Shown piece after piece: positions 33,690 through 43,921 of a stretch of 64,000 nt of DNA. Made by a program: the position numbers and the translations under genes. The notes under the pieces are model-generated. The model had not been told where the DNA came from and did not search any database. It was given only the letters and a program-made list of their open reading frames with translations. Position 1 is the stretch's first letter; each line of letters starts with the position of its first letter. Source of the stretch: Theocolax elegans (Eukaryota > Arthropoda > Insecta > Hymenoptera > Cerocephalidae); the NCBI GenBank assembly GCA_026168455.1, contig CM047426.1:69536916-69600915 (forward strand), read 5' to 3'.

Positions 33690-34153
33690 ATAAAAGTCAT
33701 AACTGAATTACAATTTCAAACGTAACTAATAAAAGAAATAAATTTATTATTTTGTGTAACTTTTAGTTTAATAATCTGAGATTATGAAGTTAAATGTTAG
33801 TAATAAATGATATTGTATAAATTTTGAAGATTACATATAATACCATTTTTTTACTTCAATAAGAAATAAATATTGTTTTACTTTAAAACTTGAAATGTAA
33901 ATTTGAAAAAAATCTGAGTTTGAAAAGAGAGACAATGTGGAGGTAATATTTATAATAACAGTGTTTTTAACATAAAGGAATTAGGCCACAGGCACTATAA
34001 CGAACATAAAACTATGCATAAATACAAAAGATTTATTAATGATAAAAATACCTTGATAACACAACAAAATAAACTGTACTAAAATTGCTGTGGACACACA
34101 ATACATGAGTAAACACAGAGAAGCGGCCACTAGGTTGTAGATATATATATATA
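33690..34153. other. AT-rich spacer
   Basis: No gene seen. It ends in a short (TA)n at 34,142-34,156. Confidence 0.5.
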
Positions 34154-34480
34154 TATGGGTGGTTCTCTGTGACATCGAAGATGAAAAAAATGAATATTGC
34201 TATAACTGTGAAAATATGTTTTAGAGGTATCCAGTAGTTCTCCTGAATTTTTTCAGATTTTTCGGGGCCATTATTTTAAGTTACAGAGAGTCAAAATTGA
34301 CATTTTAACACTTTTTTGCATTATATGCCCATTTGCATAAATTTTTAGCTCCCAGGGAATGCATTTTTCACTAAAAACATAAATATGACTTTTTTTGTAA
34401 AATTTTCTAAACTTTTCATTAAAAATACTTTTAAAGACATAAATGTATGCTGTCACACTCTTGTAAGAAATAACCCCGAT
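34154..34480. repeat. Fragment of the chimeric foldback family
   Basis: TATATATGGGTGGTTCTCTGTGACATCG onward is the inverted counterpart of 8,196-8,515, including the TGTATGCTGTCACACTCTTG block. The match breaks at about 34,467. A further 40 bp of the same family (CATTTATAATGCTGG) reappears at 35,605-35,640, next to the broken gypsy RT. Confidence 0.8.
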
Positions 34481-34581
34481 TACAAGCCTTAAAATAAAAA
34501 TTGGAAAATATAGTAATGGAATGCAGCGCGTTACGTCGTTGACTGCAGAGGTCGTGCCGAGCGCCCTAACAGAAAGGCAAA

Positions 34582-35362
34582 CTGCCGTGAAAAAGAAAAA
34601 CTTACATAAATACAAAACCAATGAAACTGAGAAAATTAAGATAAACTGATTTATTTAAAATCTTTTATGCAAATAATGTTTTAAATAATAACAATTAGGA
34701 CTTATATTAAAACAGGTATTTTCTATCTAATAGTGCATTAAAAATTCGAATTGAAAAAAAAATCCTTTAAAAAATGTAAAGAATGTACTTACGTGGTTTT
34801 ATTTAGTAAAATATTTTATCAAAACCTTAAGTAAAAGCACTTGCGTGTTTTTTCAGTTAAAACGTAAATGAACTCGGATATACTTTTATACATTAAAACT
34901 TACATAAATGTTATACATTAAATTAATTGTACAAGTACTTACGTAGATTTCTATTTATCACAGTTCAAAGTTGAGTCAAAATTATTATAAAGAACTTACA
35001 TTAATCGGTGCGAACTTTAATTTTCAACAAGTAAGTAGTATTCAGTTACATTTTTACACGAAAAACTTACTCATAAGATTTTGCGTAAGCTTTTATTAAA
35101 CATTTTATAATGAGACTACACGACTTACGTCACTTTTACCCAACGGAAAGTCACTTACGGTAGTTTTTCCATATTACTTTAATCAATTTTAAAATTATCA
35201 GGTACTTACGATATTTTTTTTAAGTTTTTTTAGAAAAACAGCATGTTATATTACCTTAATTTTTTAATAGATAAATTCAACAATTTCTACGGAATTCATT
35301 GATATCAAAAACTCATTTTCGAAAAAAATGTCACTTATGTATGTTTTTATTTTTCACGGCAG
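34582..35362. mobile_element. MITE with CTGCCGTGAAAA ends and CAAA duplication
   Basis: CTGCCGTGAAAAAGAAAAAC at the left and the inverted TTTTTATTTTTCACGGCAG at the right, flanked by CAAA at 34,578-34,581 and 35,363-35,366. The 781-bp interior is AT-rich and holds about ten scattered ACTTACG/ACTTACA motifs. No open frame. Confidence 0.75.
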
Positions 35363-35469
35363 CAAAGACTTTTATATATACCTGTAAATACATGGGGTGA
35401 TAGGCTTTTAGGTTATTTTATTAGTTTATTATTAATTATTGAACGTACTTTCGATGTTCGGAATAAGAA

Positions 35470-35607
35470 AAATAGTATACGACATACGGTCAGATAGTTT
35501 GATATCCTGTCGTGTGTTATATGACGTCCTCGGTTTCGCCTCGAACGTCATACCACGCGCGACAGAAAATTAAACTTTCTGACCTTATATCGTAATATAC
35601 TATTTAA
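35470..35607. repeat. Short palindromic MITE (~135 bp)
   Basis: AAATAGTATACGACATACGG on the left is mirrored by CTTATATCGTAATATACTATTT on the right, with further pairing GTCAGA...TCTGAC and CTGTCG...CGACAG and a GC-rich centre. Confidence 0.6.
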
Positions 35608-35640
35608 ACATTTATAATGCTGGATTTTCAATTTTACAAT

Positions 35641-36600
35641 CACATTCAGCCGGGGTTGATGACGCTATGAGTATATCGTCTAAATATGTAAATGTGAAGT
35701 CCAAATTTCCCAGTGCTGTGTGTATGTAGCGCTGAAAAGTTTGTGAAGCGTTACGTAGGCCAAATGTCATAGCAGGGAATTCGTATAACTCGAATGGAGT
35801 TATCACTGCTGTCTTTTGAATATCTTCTGGTGCTACGGCAATTTGGTGAAATGCTTGTCTGACGTCCAGAGCTGAGAAAATTTTTTTATTGTTTAAAAAT
35901 ACTGTAAAGTCGTGGATGTGAGGAACTGGATAGCTGTCCGGAATTGTGATAGAATTTAGACGTCTGTAGTCTCCACAAATCCTGCATTCTCCATTTTTTT
36001 TGGCTACCATATGTATTGGGCTAGCCCAAGGACTTTTCGACGGTCTGCAAATACCATTCTCACACATTTTCTTGAATTCTGATTTCGCCACCTTTAGTTT
36101 TTCCGGATTAAGGCGACGTGCTCTCTGTGCAATAGGTGGTCCATTTGTGCAAATATAGTGATAGGAATCCTTGTTTTGTAGCGGTGTGATCTGCTCAGCT
36201 CCGAAGACTCTGGGAAACTTTTGTATTATGTGCGAGTACTTGTGTTGTGCATCAAGTAGCGAAATTTGTTCGAGATTTGAATGTTTCATAAATCCGGTAG
36301 TGGCACATTGGATATTGCCGTCAATCTGTCTTAGTTTATGTAAATCAGGCAATAAATGATACCGTAGTAAGAAGTCCGCGCCTATGATGGCGTATGGTAC
36401 ATCCGCTACGATGAAATTCCATATAGGCTTGTAAGGTAATCCGATATCCAATTGTAGGTTATGTGTGCCAAAAGTTTTTATTTCCGATCCATTGACTGCA
36501 TGTAGCATGAGGTTTGTTGCTTGAAGCGGCCAGTTGTCTGGTTTTGGAATGATAGAGAGACATGCTCCCGTGTCAATTAAAAATGTTATTTTGAAAATTT
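35641..36600 (-). pseudogene. Ty3/gypsy protease and reverse transcriptase, 3'-truncated
   Basis: The minus strand starts with FLIDTGACLSIIPK (aspartic protease DTGA, about 36,575) and a long open frame from 36,508 follows. It contains FIVADVPYAIIGADFLLRYH (protease flap region), then the RT: MVAKKNGECRICGDYRRLN, SALDVRQAFHQIAV, MTFGLRNASQTFQRYI and the catalytic box TYLDDILIAS near 35,680-35,660. The frame is undamaged up to that point and then runs into a 40-bp piece of the foldback family at 35,640, losing the RT thumb, RNase H, integrase and 3' LTR. RT without these parts cannot support transposition. Confidence 0.9.
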
Positions 36601-36665
36601 ATCCTTTATGTGAAGACGAGCGTTGTCTGAACCCAGCCTATTTGTCTCCAAAATAGCGGGATTTT

Positions 36666-37360
36666 TTAGTTTTCCTGTAATTTGTTTCCTGTGGAACTCG
36701 TTGAGTCCTTGGTTGCATCCTTGACTTCGAATGTGTGCCACGGCTTTTTGATCCAAGAACAAGGTGTAGCACAGCTTTTTGCCTTTGAGCCGAATTTCTC
36801 ATGATAAAAGCATAGTTTACCTTTGGCATCTGCAGCAGAACTCTTGATTCTAAATCTAAGTCTGTTAGGAGATGCAGATGTTGATCTCGTTTTTGAACGT
36901 GCATACCTTTTGTCAGCTGATTGTGCATTTATTTGTGCTTTTAAACTGTTAAAGCTTTCGACTAAGTCCCAATATTTCTTCTCTAAGCTGCTGTTTGTTA
37001 GGGCATTTATCTGATTTTCGTGCTTGTGTGTTAGTCTGAAAGCTGTATCAGCTGCTCCTAATGCTTTGTCACGTGAATCAAATTGAATGACGTGAAGTTT
37101 GAGATTTTGCGGAATAGCTTCAATCCACTTATTGAATATAACCTCCTCAGACATTTCTCCGTTTGCTAAATTACATAACCTCATGTAACAATCAGATGGT
37201 AGTTCGTCTGCTCTCATTTCATGTTTATCGCAGAATATATTTATCCTTTGATTCTTGGTTTTTCCATATTTGTTTAGTAACAAGGTTTTTATGTGTTGAT
37301 ACTTTTTTTCGGGTGGCAGTGCCGTTAATCTGTCTGTAATGGCTCTTGTTACATCTTGTC
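36666..37360 (-). pseudogene. Gypsy Gag, capsid and nucleocapsid part
   Basis: A 205-codon frame (37,283-36,666) preceded in the same frame by ITDRLTALPPEKKYQHIK. It contains KTLLLNKYGKTKNQRI, ELPSDCYMRLCNLA and FNKWIEAIPQNLK, typical of Ty3/gypsy capsid helices, and near the end CFYHEKFGSKAKSC, the atypical Cys/His box that replaces a standard zinc knuckle in this gypsy group. Gag would package the element RNA. The frame joins the N-terminal part only through a stop near 37,360. Confidence 0.8.
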
Positions 37361-37941
37361 ACAGGCTGTCAATTAGAGAGAGCAGTTTGACTTCATCCTT
37401 ACTTATTTTGATAAGGCCACTCCAAACAGGCCTCTGGATTGTGTTCCCAAAATTGTGTATATTTAATGGTTTTTTGTTTGCTGTCGTCAGAATTCCTGGT
37501 GTCATTGTTACTGACATTGACTGCTTGAGGTGTATTGGCTGTTTCAATAAAAGGCTCTTCTACACGTATAGGTAATTTGGCTATTGCTCCTGTCGAGGAT
37601 TTTTCATTTAAGGTGTTAGAAGCATTATCTGCATTTTCTTGAATGTACATTAATCGATCCAATTTTGTCTTTAAATCTCCCATTTGTTTATGTAGATCCG
37701 CATTTTGATCAAGTGATAATTCCTTTGAGTTTTTAAGAAAGTTCCTTTCCGAGGTGTTGATTTTGTCATCTTTGTGCATATTAGTAGGATTAAGGGGATC
37801 GTCATTGAAGTTTGTCATGTTGTGTGTATGTAGTGTAGTAGACGAGTTGATTTTGTCTGAAAACTTGGAACGCGTATTAAAGTATTGAGTATAAGAAAAT
37901 TTGTCTTTTTTTCTTAAATTGTAAGCAAGGCCCTCCGACAT
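37361..37941 (-). pseudogene. Gypsy Gag N-terminal part
   Basis: A 180-codon frame (37,941-37,399) rich in Asn, Ser, Lys and Asp with a short coiled-coil segment (LHKQMGDLKTKLDRLMYIQE). A frameshift near 37,430 moves the continuation (RPVWSGLIKISKDEVKLLSL) to another frame, followed by TAA. The ATG at 37,941 is the first after the AT-rich leader. Assigned to Gag by position upstream of the capsid part. Confidence 0.65.
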
Positions 37942-38987
37942 GGGTCAAAAATGCATTAGTTTTTATATTTTTATTTTTAATATAATTTTTTTATTTTTGT
38001 AAATATGTAATTTGAATCATCTCAAATTAATTTAAAACTATAGTTAAATTGAATTTATGATAAGTTTATCTGATAATTATAATTTATATAATAAATTGTA
38101 TGTGATTTTTATTTATTGCCATTTGCATGTAAAATAACTTTATTACCTTGTGTCTATATTATGTTGTTGAAACTAATTAATGCTAATTAAATATCTATTG
38201 CTGTTAATGATAATTAAATATTTATTGTTAATAATGATAATTAAATATCTATTGCCTTTTATTTCCTTTGTACGAGAAAAATAAAGAGTCAAATGATTAA
38301 ATGTTTTGCTTGATTTTTTTTTTTTTAATTATAACAGCTTATTGTCTGAATCGATGTTTTAAGAATCAATTTGATTTTGTAAAAAGAAAAAAAGTAAGAT
38401 AAGTGTTATTGTGATTTAGGTTAAATTGACCTTTTCTATATATATCATATGTTTTTAACAAACGTTGTATACTTAAAATTCAACTTATGTTATTTTAGTC
38501 GCACTAATAAATAGAAAATTATTTTCGAAAAAAGAATAAAGTTAACCTTAAAATTTATCTAATATAATTTTTCGAGTATGCAGTATGACCGTTGTATTTC
38601 TAGGAATTCTTATGGAAAATGCCGGTTATTTGTTGTAAACAACAAGATGGCGACGCCAAATCGTTAGCCGGTTTTTTACGTATACCAAATACTCTCATTC
38701 CTCAAATCGTATGTAGATGTAGATTGCCTGTTGAGCGCAACCAGTCGGAAGAAAAAAATGTTGTGTACGAAGATGGTCATACTGTCCAATGCCAAGTCGT
38801 AGATCTGTTGGTTTATTGTGTGTCCAGCTGCGTCCCGGATTCGCCATGTCGATGAGTGGAGAGATCTCGAGATTCCTAGCAACAGGTGTGCTGCTCTTGC
38901 CGATTATCGATGTGGTGTTGATCGGCTTCTCAGTCTCGTTCGCCTCCTTCTTGTTTTTTTTTTATTGTTTTCCTTTATAATTTATAA
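37942..38987 (-). other. 5' leader of the gypsy element
   Basis: Sequence between the primer-binding site and gag. The part 37,950-38,600 is very AT-rich. The part 38,620-38,960 has coding-like composition on both strands but no recognised motif. A leader of about 1 kb is long for gypsy, so an extra insertion is possible. Confidence 0.4.
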
Positions 38988-39001
38988 GTTGGGGTCACCA
39001 A
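38988..39001 (-). promoter_or_regulatory. Primer-binding site of the gypsy element
   Basis: On the minus strand TTGGTGACCCCAAC directly follows the LTR end CGCTACA. TGG starting next to the LTR is the usual complement of a tRNA 3' CCA end used to prime reverse transcription. Confidence 0.75.
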
Positions 39002-39226
39002 TGTAGCGTTGAAGGCTATCTTGCTTAGGTTGCAATTAAGGTAGAATAAATAAGAGCTTTTATATTAACAAACTCAATTTATTCTCTTTCTTATGAGTTA
39101 AGTATAGAGCACCATGTGCTGTCGACGCAGGTCAGGACTAGAGTGCCGGCGCAGCGGCTATGTGTCTAAGAGTACAAAAGCGCTAATGCGCATGCGCGTC
39201 TGACTCACAAGTCTGCGGCCCCTACA
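39002..39226 (-). mobile_element. 5' LTR of the minus-strand gypsy element
   Basis: On the minus strand it starts TGTAGGGGCC and ends AACGCTACA (TGTAG/CTACA ends, 225 bp). It carries AATAAA-type signals near 39,045-39,085. No second LTR is in the window because the 3' end of the element is lost at 35,640. Confidence 0.8.
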
Positions 39227-39227
39227 A

Positions 39228-39634
39228 GTATCATACTCAATTAAAAATTCAAATTTCGCGCCACAAAATAGCAGACGAAAAAACAAATGATTTACTTATA
39301 ATAATTAATAAAATTAAAGTTTCGCAAAACCAGGAGTTAGTTGCTCTCCATTATGTAATTATCTATCATTTTACAGGGTTTCAAGTTATTATAACAATAT
39401 GTCACCGAGAACACCTTGAAAAATGCAATTTTCTTATATTTTTCAAGGTTTTCTCAACGACATATTAATATAATAACTCGAAACTTCGTAAAATGATAGA
39501 TAATTACATAACGGAGGGCAACTAACTCCTGGTTTTGCGAAAATTTGTTTTTATTAATTATTATAAGTAAATCATTTGTTTTTTCGTCGGATATTTTGTG
39601 GCGCAAAATTTGAATTTTTAATTGAGTATGATAC
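39228..39634. repeat. 407-bp perfect-edged palindrome
   Basis: GTATCATACTCAATTAAAAA on the left equals the reverse complement of TTTTTAATTGAGTATGATAC on the right; both arms also share ACCAGGAGTTAGTTGC (inverted) and TAATTATCTATCATTTTAC. The centre lies near 39,430 (CCTTGAAAAAT/ATTTTTCAAGG). It abuts the gypsy LTR with a 1-bp gap. Confidence 0.85.
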
Positions 39635-40537
39635 CCTCTTAATTAGCTTTCTACAGTTAATGTATAAAATTTAAAAGTAAATTACAAATATTTTTTCATT
39701 ACATAAATAAACCTGTAGTACATTTTATTTTAATAACAACAGAATTACATAAATTTTTTTTATAATTTAAATATTATAATGGTAAAATATATTATTACAT
39801 TATTCAGTAGTGCTTGACCAGTGAATCTTATTTAGAACTGGCCAGTAGCTAGGAATTAGTAATTAGTAATTAGTAATTAGTGTAGCAGTGTAGTGTAGAG
39901 AAGTTTCACTGCTCAAATTTCTACCAGGGATATATTGTCATTAATTGCGGATAAATAAATTTCTTTTTTTACATTATCTTTACGGGGTAATGTTCAATCA
40001 ATAAAAAAGATTAATAATGTAATATCGCAACAAATAAATAAACAAAATATACAAGCTTTTGATAATTAGGATCGTCGGTTCGAATCTCCATCTCGGACTT
40101 CGGTTTTTTTTCTGATGATTTTCATAAATATTATTTGTATGTATTTCAAATTGTAAATAATAAAGTATGAAATAATACTAAAATAAATGTATAACCGACG
40201 TTAAAATGTAAACAGATGAAAGTAGAAATTTATTTTTAATTCGACTCTTTCTCGAAATAATAAAAATTACTATGTTTTTTAATAAAATTTGCTATGTCAA
40301 CATAGTAAAATTTGTACATTTCAAATTTAACTACTAAACATAGAAATTTTTATTAAAAGTACAATATGTCCACCGATTACTATGTTTTATAGTAATTTTT
40401 ATTAGAATTTTTAATAATTTTTATAATACATTTTTCTCGGTGTAGTCATGGAAAATAGCTTATTTTTGGGGTTTTAGAAGTCTATAACTATATAGGTCTC
40501 TAATTGTCCTAGGGGGCTAAAAATTTGATTCACAATG
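39635..40537. other. AT-rich spacer with heptamer repeat and tRNA-like patch
   Basis: ATTAGTA is repeated four times near 39,854-39,881. Around 40,071-40,107 GTCGGTTCGAATCTCC and a following T-run resemble a tRNA B box and Pol III terminator, but no tRNA fold can be built. Nothing else seen. Confidence 0.45.
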
Positions 40538-40680
40538 GAAGTACTTGACCTCTGGGAAACGGATCTTATCCTAACTTTGGTATGTCTTTTGTAATATGAA
40601 TATATGAAGAAAGCCAATTTATTACTTGCCAATGGCCACTTTTACGAAAGTTATTCGACGTCTAATGCTATGCTTTTTAC
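40538..40680. repeat. Half copy of the 10.9-kb foldback family
   Basis: GGGAAACGGATCTTATCC through GAAGAAAGCCAA to CGAAAGTTATTCGACGTC matches the left arm of 10,941-11,565. The right arm is absent. Confidence 0.75.
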
Positions 40681-40859
40681 ATATAAGGCACGACCGTGTA
40701 ATTCGTGCTCTCAGCGTTTATGAATATTGGGCAAAATACATGCTCACAACAATTCAACTTTTATTAACTCTCACAAAGCTCGGAATTTTTTTGCCTAATA
40801 CAAAATATAACATACTTACATTATAAGAGATAGTAATAAAAAAATGACTTTAAATTATG

Positions 40860-41390
40860 TGCTTATCATCTTCGCCTTCGGATCATGTACACAATTAATT
40901 TTATTGTGATGAAACGTGATTTTTTGTACTTTTTTCGTTATTTTGACCGTTTTTTTTATTTTTGAAATATTGTTCTAGGCGTAAAGTGTAAAATAGAAAA
41001 AAGTTTTGATATTTTGAGACAAACATTTCATTCGTTTAAAGTTTTCGTGTACGAATAATACATATTGATTTATTACGAAAAAACGTGAATTTTAGTCCTT
41101 TTTTCATGGTTTAACCGTTTTTCTATGTTTACCTTCAAAAATATTGTTCTGAGCGTTAAGTGTAATAAAAAAAGTATAATAGAAAAAGGTTTGTTATTTT
41201 AAAACAAACATTTCGTTCATTAAAAATTTTTCTGTATAAACGATAGATTTAGTTTTATTGCGAAAAAACGTGTTTTTTTGTACTTTTTTCATTATTTTGA
41301 AAATATTATTCTGAACGTAAAGTGTACAACAACTAGATGTTTTGTTATTTTGAGAGGAACATTTCGCCCGTATAAAGTTTTTATGTAGGA
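40860..41390. repeat. Three ~170-185 bp degenerate tandem units
   Basis: TTATTGTGATGAAACGTGA (40,902), TTATTACGAAAAAACGTGA (41,071) and TTATTGCGAAAAAACGTG (41,256) each start a unit with shared blocks ATTGTTCT-AGCGTAAAGTGTA and ACATTTCATTCGT. AT-rich and non-coding. Confidence 0.75.
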
Positions 41391-42009
41391 TTCATACATT
41401 TCAAGATAATGCTACATAACCGTTTATCAACAATAAAAAATAATGTCATAACTTAAAGTATTTCAGTGCTATATATCTAAAAATAGGACCATTATCTAAA
41501 TACATTATGACGAAGTTACCCTGTAAATCTCAGGTAAATTGGTCAAAAATTGGCTGAGTTATCTTAGATACATGATTACATCCATACATACATCCCTACA
41601 TACATTTTAGGGAGGGCCTCAAATCAGTTCTAATACTCATACATTTCTCTTACAGTCCATTATCTAGTGTATTTTGATGCATCACACATTTTGCGGTGAT
41701 GAAAATACAAGGCTCTCCCGTGTAACAGTCGTGCCTAAAAATTGAATTTTTGTTGGTAATTCTAATTATATTAAATTTTCTGCGATTGTGTATCAGTAAG
41801 TATATATATCCAAAAAATGTTCTTATACAATCCAATGCAATTTACTAAAATAAAAGAAAAATTAACATTAAAACAAAATTTGTTCAGTATTTTTAGGAAT
41901 TATATTATGGTGTGTGTTAATATGAATGGTATTTTCCGATCATCTTACAAAGTTTTTTAATTAGCCCTACGGTAGCTCACTCTCAACGTGCTCTTTTTCT
42001 CTTGTCCGT
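41391..42009. other. AT-rich spacer
   Basis: Short CATACATACATCC repeats near 41,580-41,615. No gene is supported. Confidence 0.45.
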
Positions 42010-42460
42010 TTATAATAAACCAATTCTTTCCCCTTCCCTTGTTATGTATCTACGGTAAACGCACAGCGAGATGGTAGAAAGGGTGCTAAAGAAGAAAGAC
42101 ACATCGTGTGTGGGGCACAAAGAAAGAGCGAGTGAGAGAGAAAGAAAGAATGGGGGGAGGGGGGTGAGAGATGAGGGAGGTAGGCAGATGCAGAGGAAAA
42201 GGCCAAGAGTGAGAGAAGCAGAGAATTGGGACGGGTGGTGCTTATAGAGGGGTGTTCCTTCCCTCCGTGACGGAGGAGTTGAGAGTGCTGTTGAATATGC
42301 ATGAAGGCCTGGCTTTCTATCTACCGTCCTAAAAACATTCGACCGAGACCGAGTCGAGCGACGGCATTGAGCTACCAGCCACGAACGTATAACACACGCC
42401 TCGGTGCCACCGCCTCCGCCGTTATCACCGCGTTGCAATCGTTCTGACTCGTTAAAATCA
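42010..42460. other. GC-rich island with purine tracts
   Basis: A 450-bp GC-richer block with GAGAGAAAGAAAG and GGGGGGAGGGGGG tracts, and CpG-bearing sequence at 42,340-42,440. A 178-codon minus-strand frame (42,546-42,010) spans it but its composition (Ser/Leu/Pro runs) mirrors the purine tracts and it has no motif. It may be a promoter or 5' UTR of a gene outside what I can identify. Confidence 0.35.
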
Positions 42461-43058
42461 TGATATGTCCTTCTTTGACTTCTTTTTGAGTTTGAATCAT
42501 CTATCGGTCTTCGATATTGTATCTCTTTTTGTATTTCATACTTCAATATTGTATTTTCTTTTTTTTCGTTTTATTTTCTGTTGTTCAGTCTATCAATCAT
42601 CTATCCATTTTATCTTTAATTTTATTGCATACTCGTTAATATTCTAGTAAGGTTTATGTAACTTATACGTATCTTAAATTTTGTGGAAAATTCCGTAGTA
42701 CAATAATGAACTAAACTTAAAACATATATAATAGATTTACAAGTATTAAATACCGTTTCTTGCAAAAGCACCTGAAAAATGTGATGTAATTAAATTTATT
42801 TCATATCTGATATTTACAAAAAATTTAAATATCATTATTGTAAACATTTACAATAATAAATTATATTCTCAATTATTGATTAATATTTAAACAGTAAATA
42901 GCATTAAAAAATATTGATTCTATTTTTTGCGTAAAATCTTTTTTATATATAAGTTCATAATATCATTAAAGAAAACATTAAAGTTTTGTCAACACGAACA
43001 GAATAATTATTATTAACAAGGAGAGTTCACACCCTTTGGGGAACAAATCATTACCAAA
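42461..43058. other. AT-rich spacer
   Basis: No gene seen. Confidence 0.5.
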
Positions 43059-43304
43059 CTCCCCGCGTAAAAATATATACTATTGCCACTATATTGCAGA
43101 GCAATGGGCAATAGTTATTGCAAACATATTGCCAAAATGTTGCCGCGACAATTGGCAATGTATTGCCAACATACCGCCAAACAGCACCCTTCCATATCTT
43201 TGCCAAATATTGGCAATAGTTACTATTTTATCATTTGTAAACTATTGCCAATATGTTGGCCATACCTCATAAATTTAAAAAAAAAATAAAAAAAAATATT
43301 AGCC

Positions 43305-43378
43305 GGCTGCGGGATTTTAACCTTCGATCTTTAGATCCGAATGCTGGCTCTTTACCACTGAGCCATTTTGTTATTTTT
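43305..43378 (-). ncRNA. tRNA-like module, left arm
   Basis: On the minus strand TGGCTCAGTGG (A box) is followed by GGTTAAAATCC, a B box with one change from consensus, and then a T-run. It is the inverted partner of the right-arm module and points outward. Confidence 0.55.
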
Positions 43379-43502
43379 TGTTATTAAGAGTTAATTTCAG
43401 GCTATAAAGAACAGTTGAAAGTGTGGTTAAAAAATATTTCTATATATAAATTCAACTGTTCTTTATAGCCTGAAATTAACTCTTAATAACAAAATAACAA
43501 AA

Positions 43503-43575
43503 TGGCTCAGTGGTAAAGAGCCAGCATTCGGATCTAAAGATCGAAGGTTCAAATCCCGCGGCCGGCTAATTTTTT
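43503..43575 (+). ncRNA. tRNA-like module, right arm
   Basis: A perfect A box TGGCTCAGTGG (43,503-43,513) with a 5-bp D-stem (GGCTC/GAGCC), an anticodon-arm-like stem (TTCGG/TCGAA with a 9-nt loop), a B box GGTTCAAATCC (43,546-43,556) and a T-run from about 43,569. The 5' acceptor strand and a proper T-stem are missing, so it is not a tRNA gene but could drive Pol III transcription. Confidence 0.6.
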
Positions 43576-43807
43576 TTTTTATTTTTTTTTTTAAATTTAT
43601 GAGGTATGACCAACATATTGGCAATAGTTTACAAATGATAAAATAGTAACTATTGCCAATATTTGGCAAAGATATGGGAGGATGCTGTTTGGCGGTATGT
43701 TGGCAATACATTGCCAATTGTCGCGGCAATATATTGGCAATATGTTTGCAATAACTATTGCCCATTTCTCTGCAATATAGTGGCAATAGTTTATATTTTT
43801 ACGCGGG

Positions 43808-43921
43808 AAGTTATGGAAGAAATAAAATTTAGACGAAATTTTATCGAAAATTTAGCATTACAATTTGATGATTTCTTTAAGCCAAAATTTCGTCTAATTT
43901 TGATTTCTTCCATAACTTTTA
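43808..43921. repeat. Short inverted repeat next to the palindrome
   Basis: AAGTTATGGAAGAAATAAAA (43,808) is mirrored by TTTTGATTTCTTCCATAACTT (to 43,919), with an inner GACGAAATTTT/AAAATTTCGTC pair. Confidence 0.7.

Larger units (their letters stand above)
43060..43807. mobile_element. Palindromic element with two tRNA-like Pol III modules
   Basis: CCCGCGTAAAAATATA at the left is mirrored by TTTTTACGCGGG at the right. Each arm (about 350 bp) carries many TTGCCAAT/ATTGGCAA motifs, a T- or A-run, and an inverted tRNA-like module. The centre is near 43,434 (AACAGTTGAA/TTCAACTGTT). The small frames at 43,036-43,289 and 43,463-43,786 are mirror shadows of the arms. Confidence 0.9.

Noticed and set aside
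40071..40110. tRNA or SINE fragment around GGTTCGAATCTCC
   Set aside because: A B-box-like word only; no A box at a proper distance and no fold.
43305..43575. Two tRNA genes
   Set aside because: The D-arm and B box are good but the acceptor stem and T-stem do not pair, the anticodon loop is 9 nt, and the modules are mirror copies in a palindrome.
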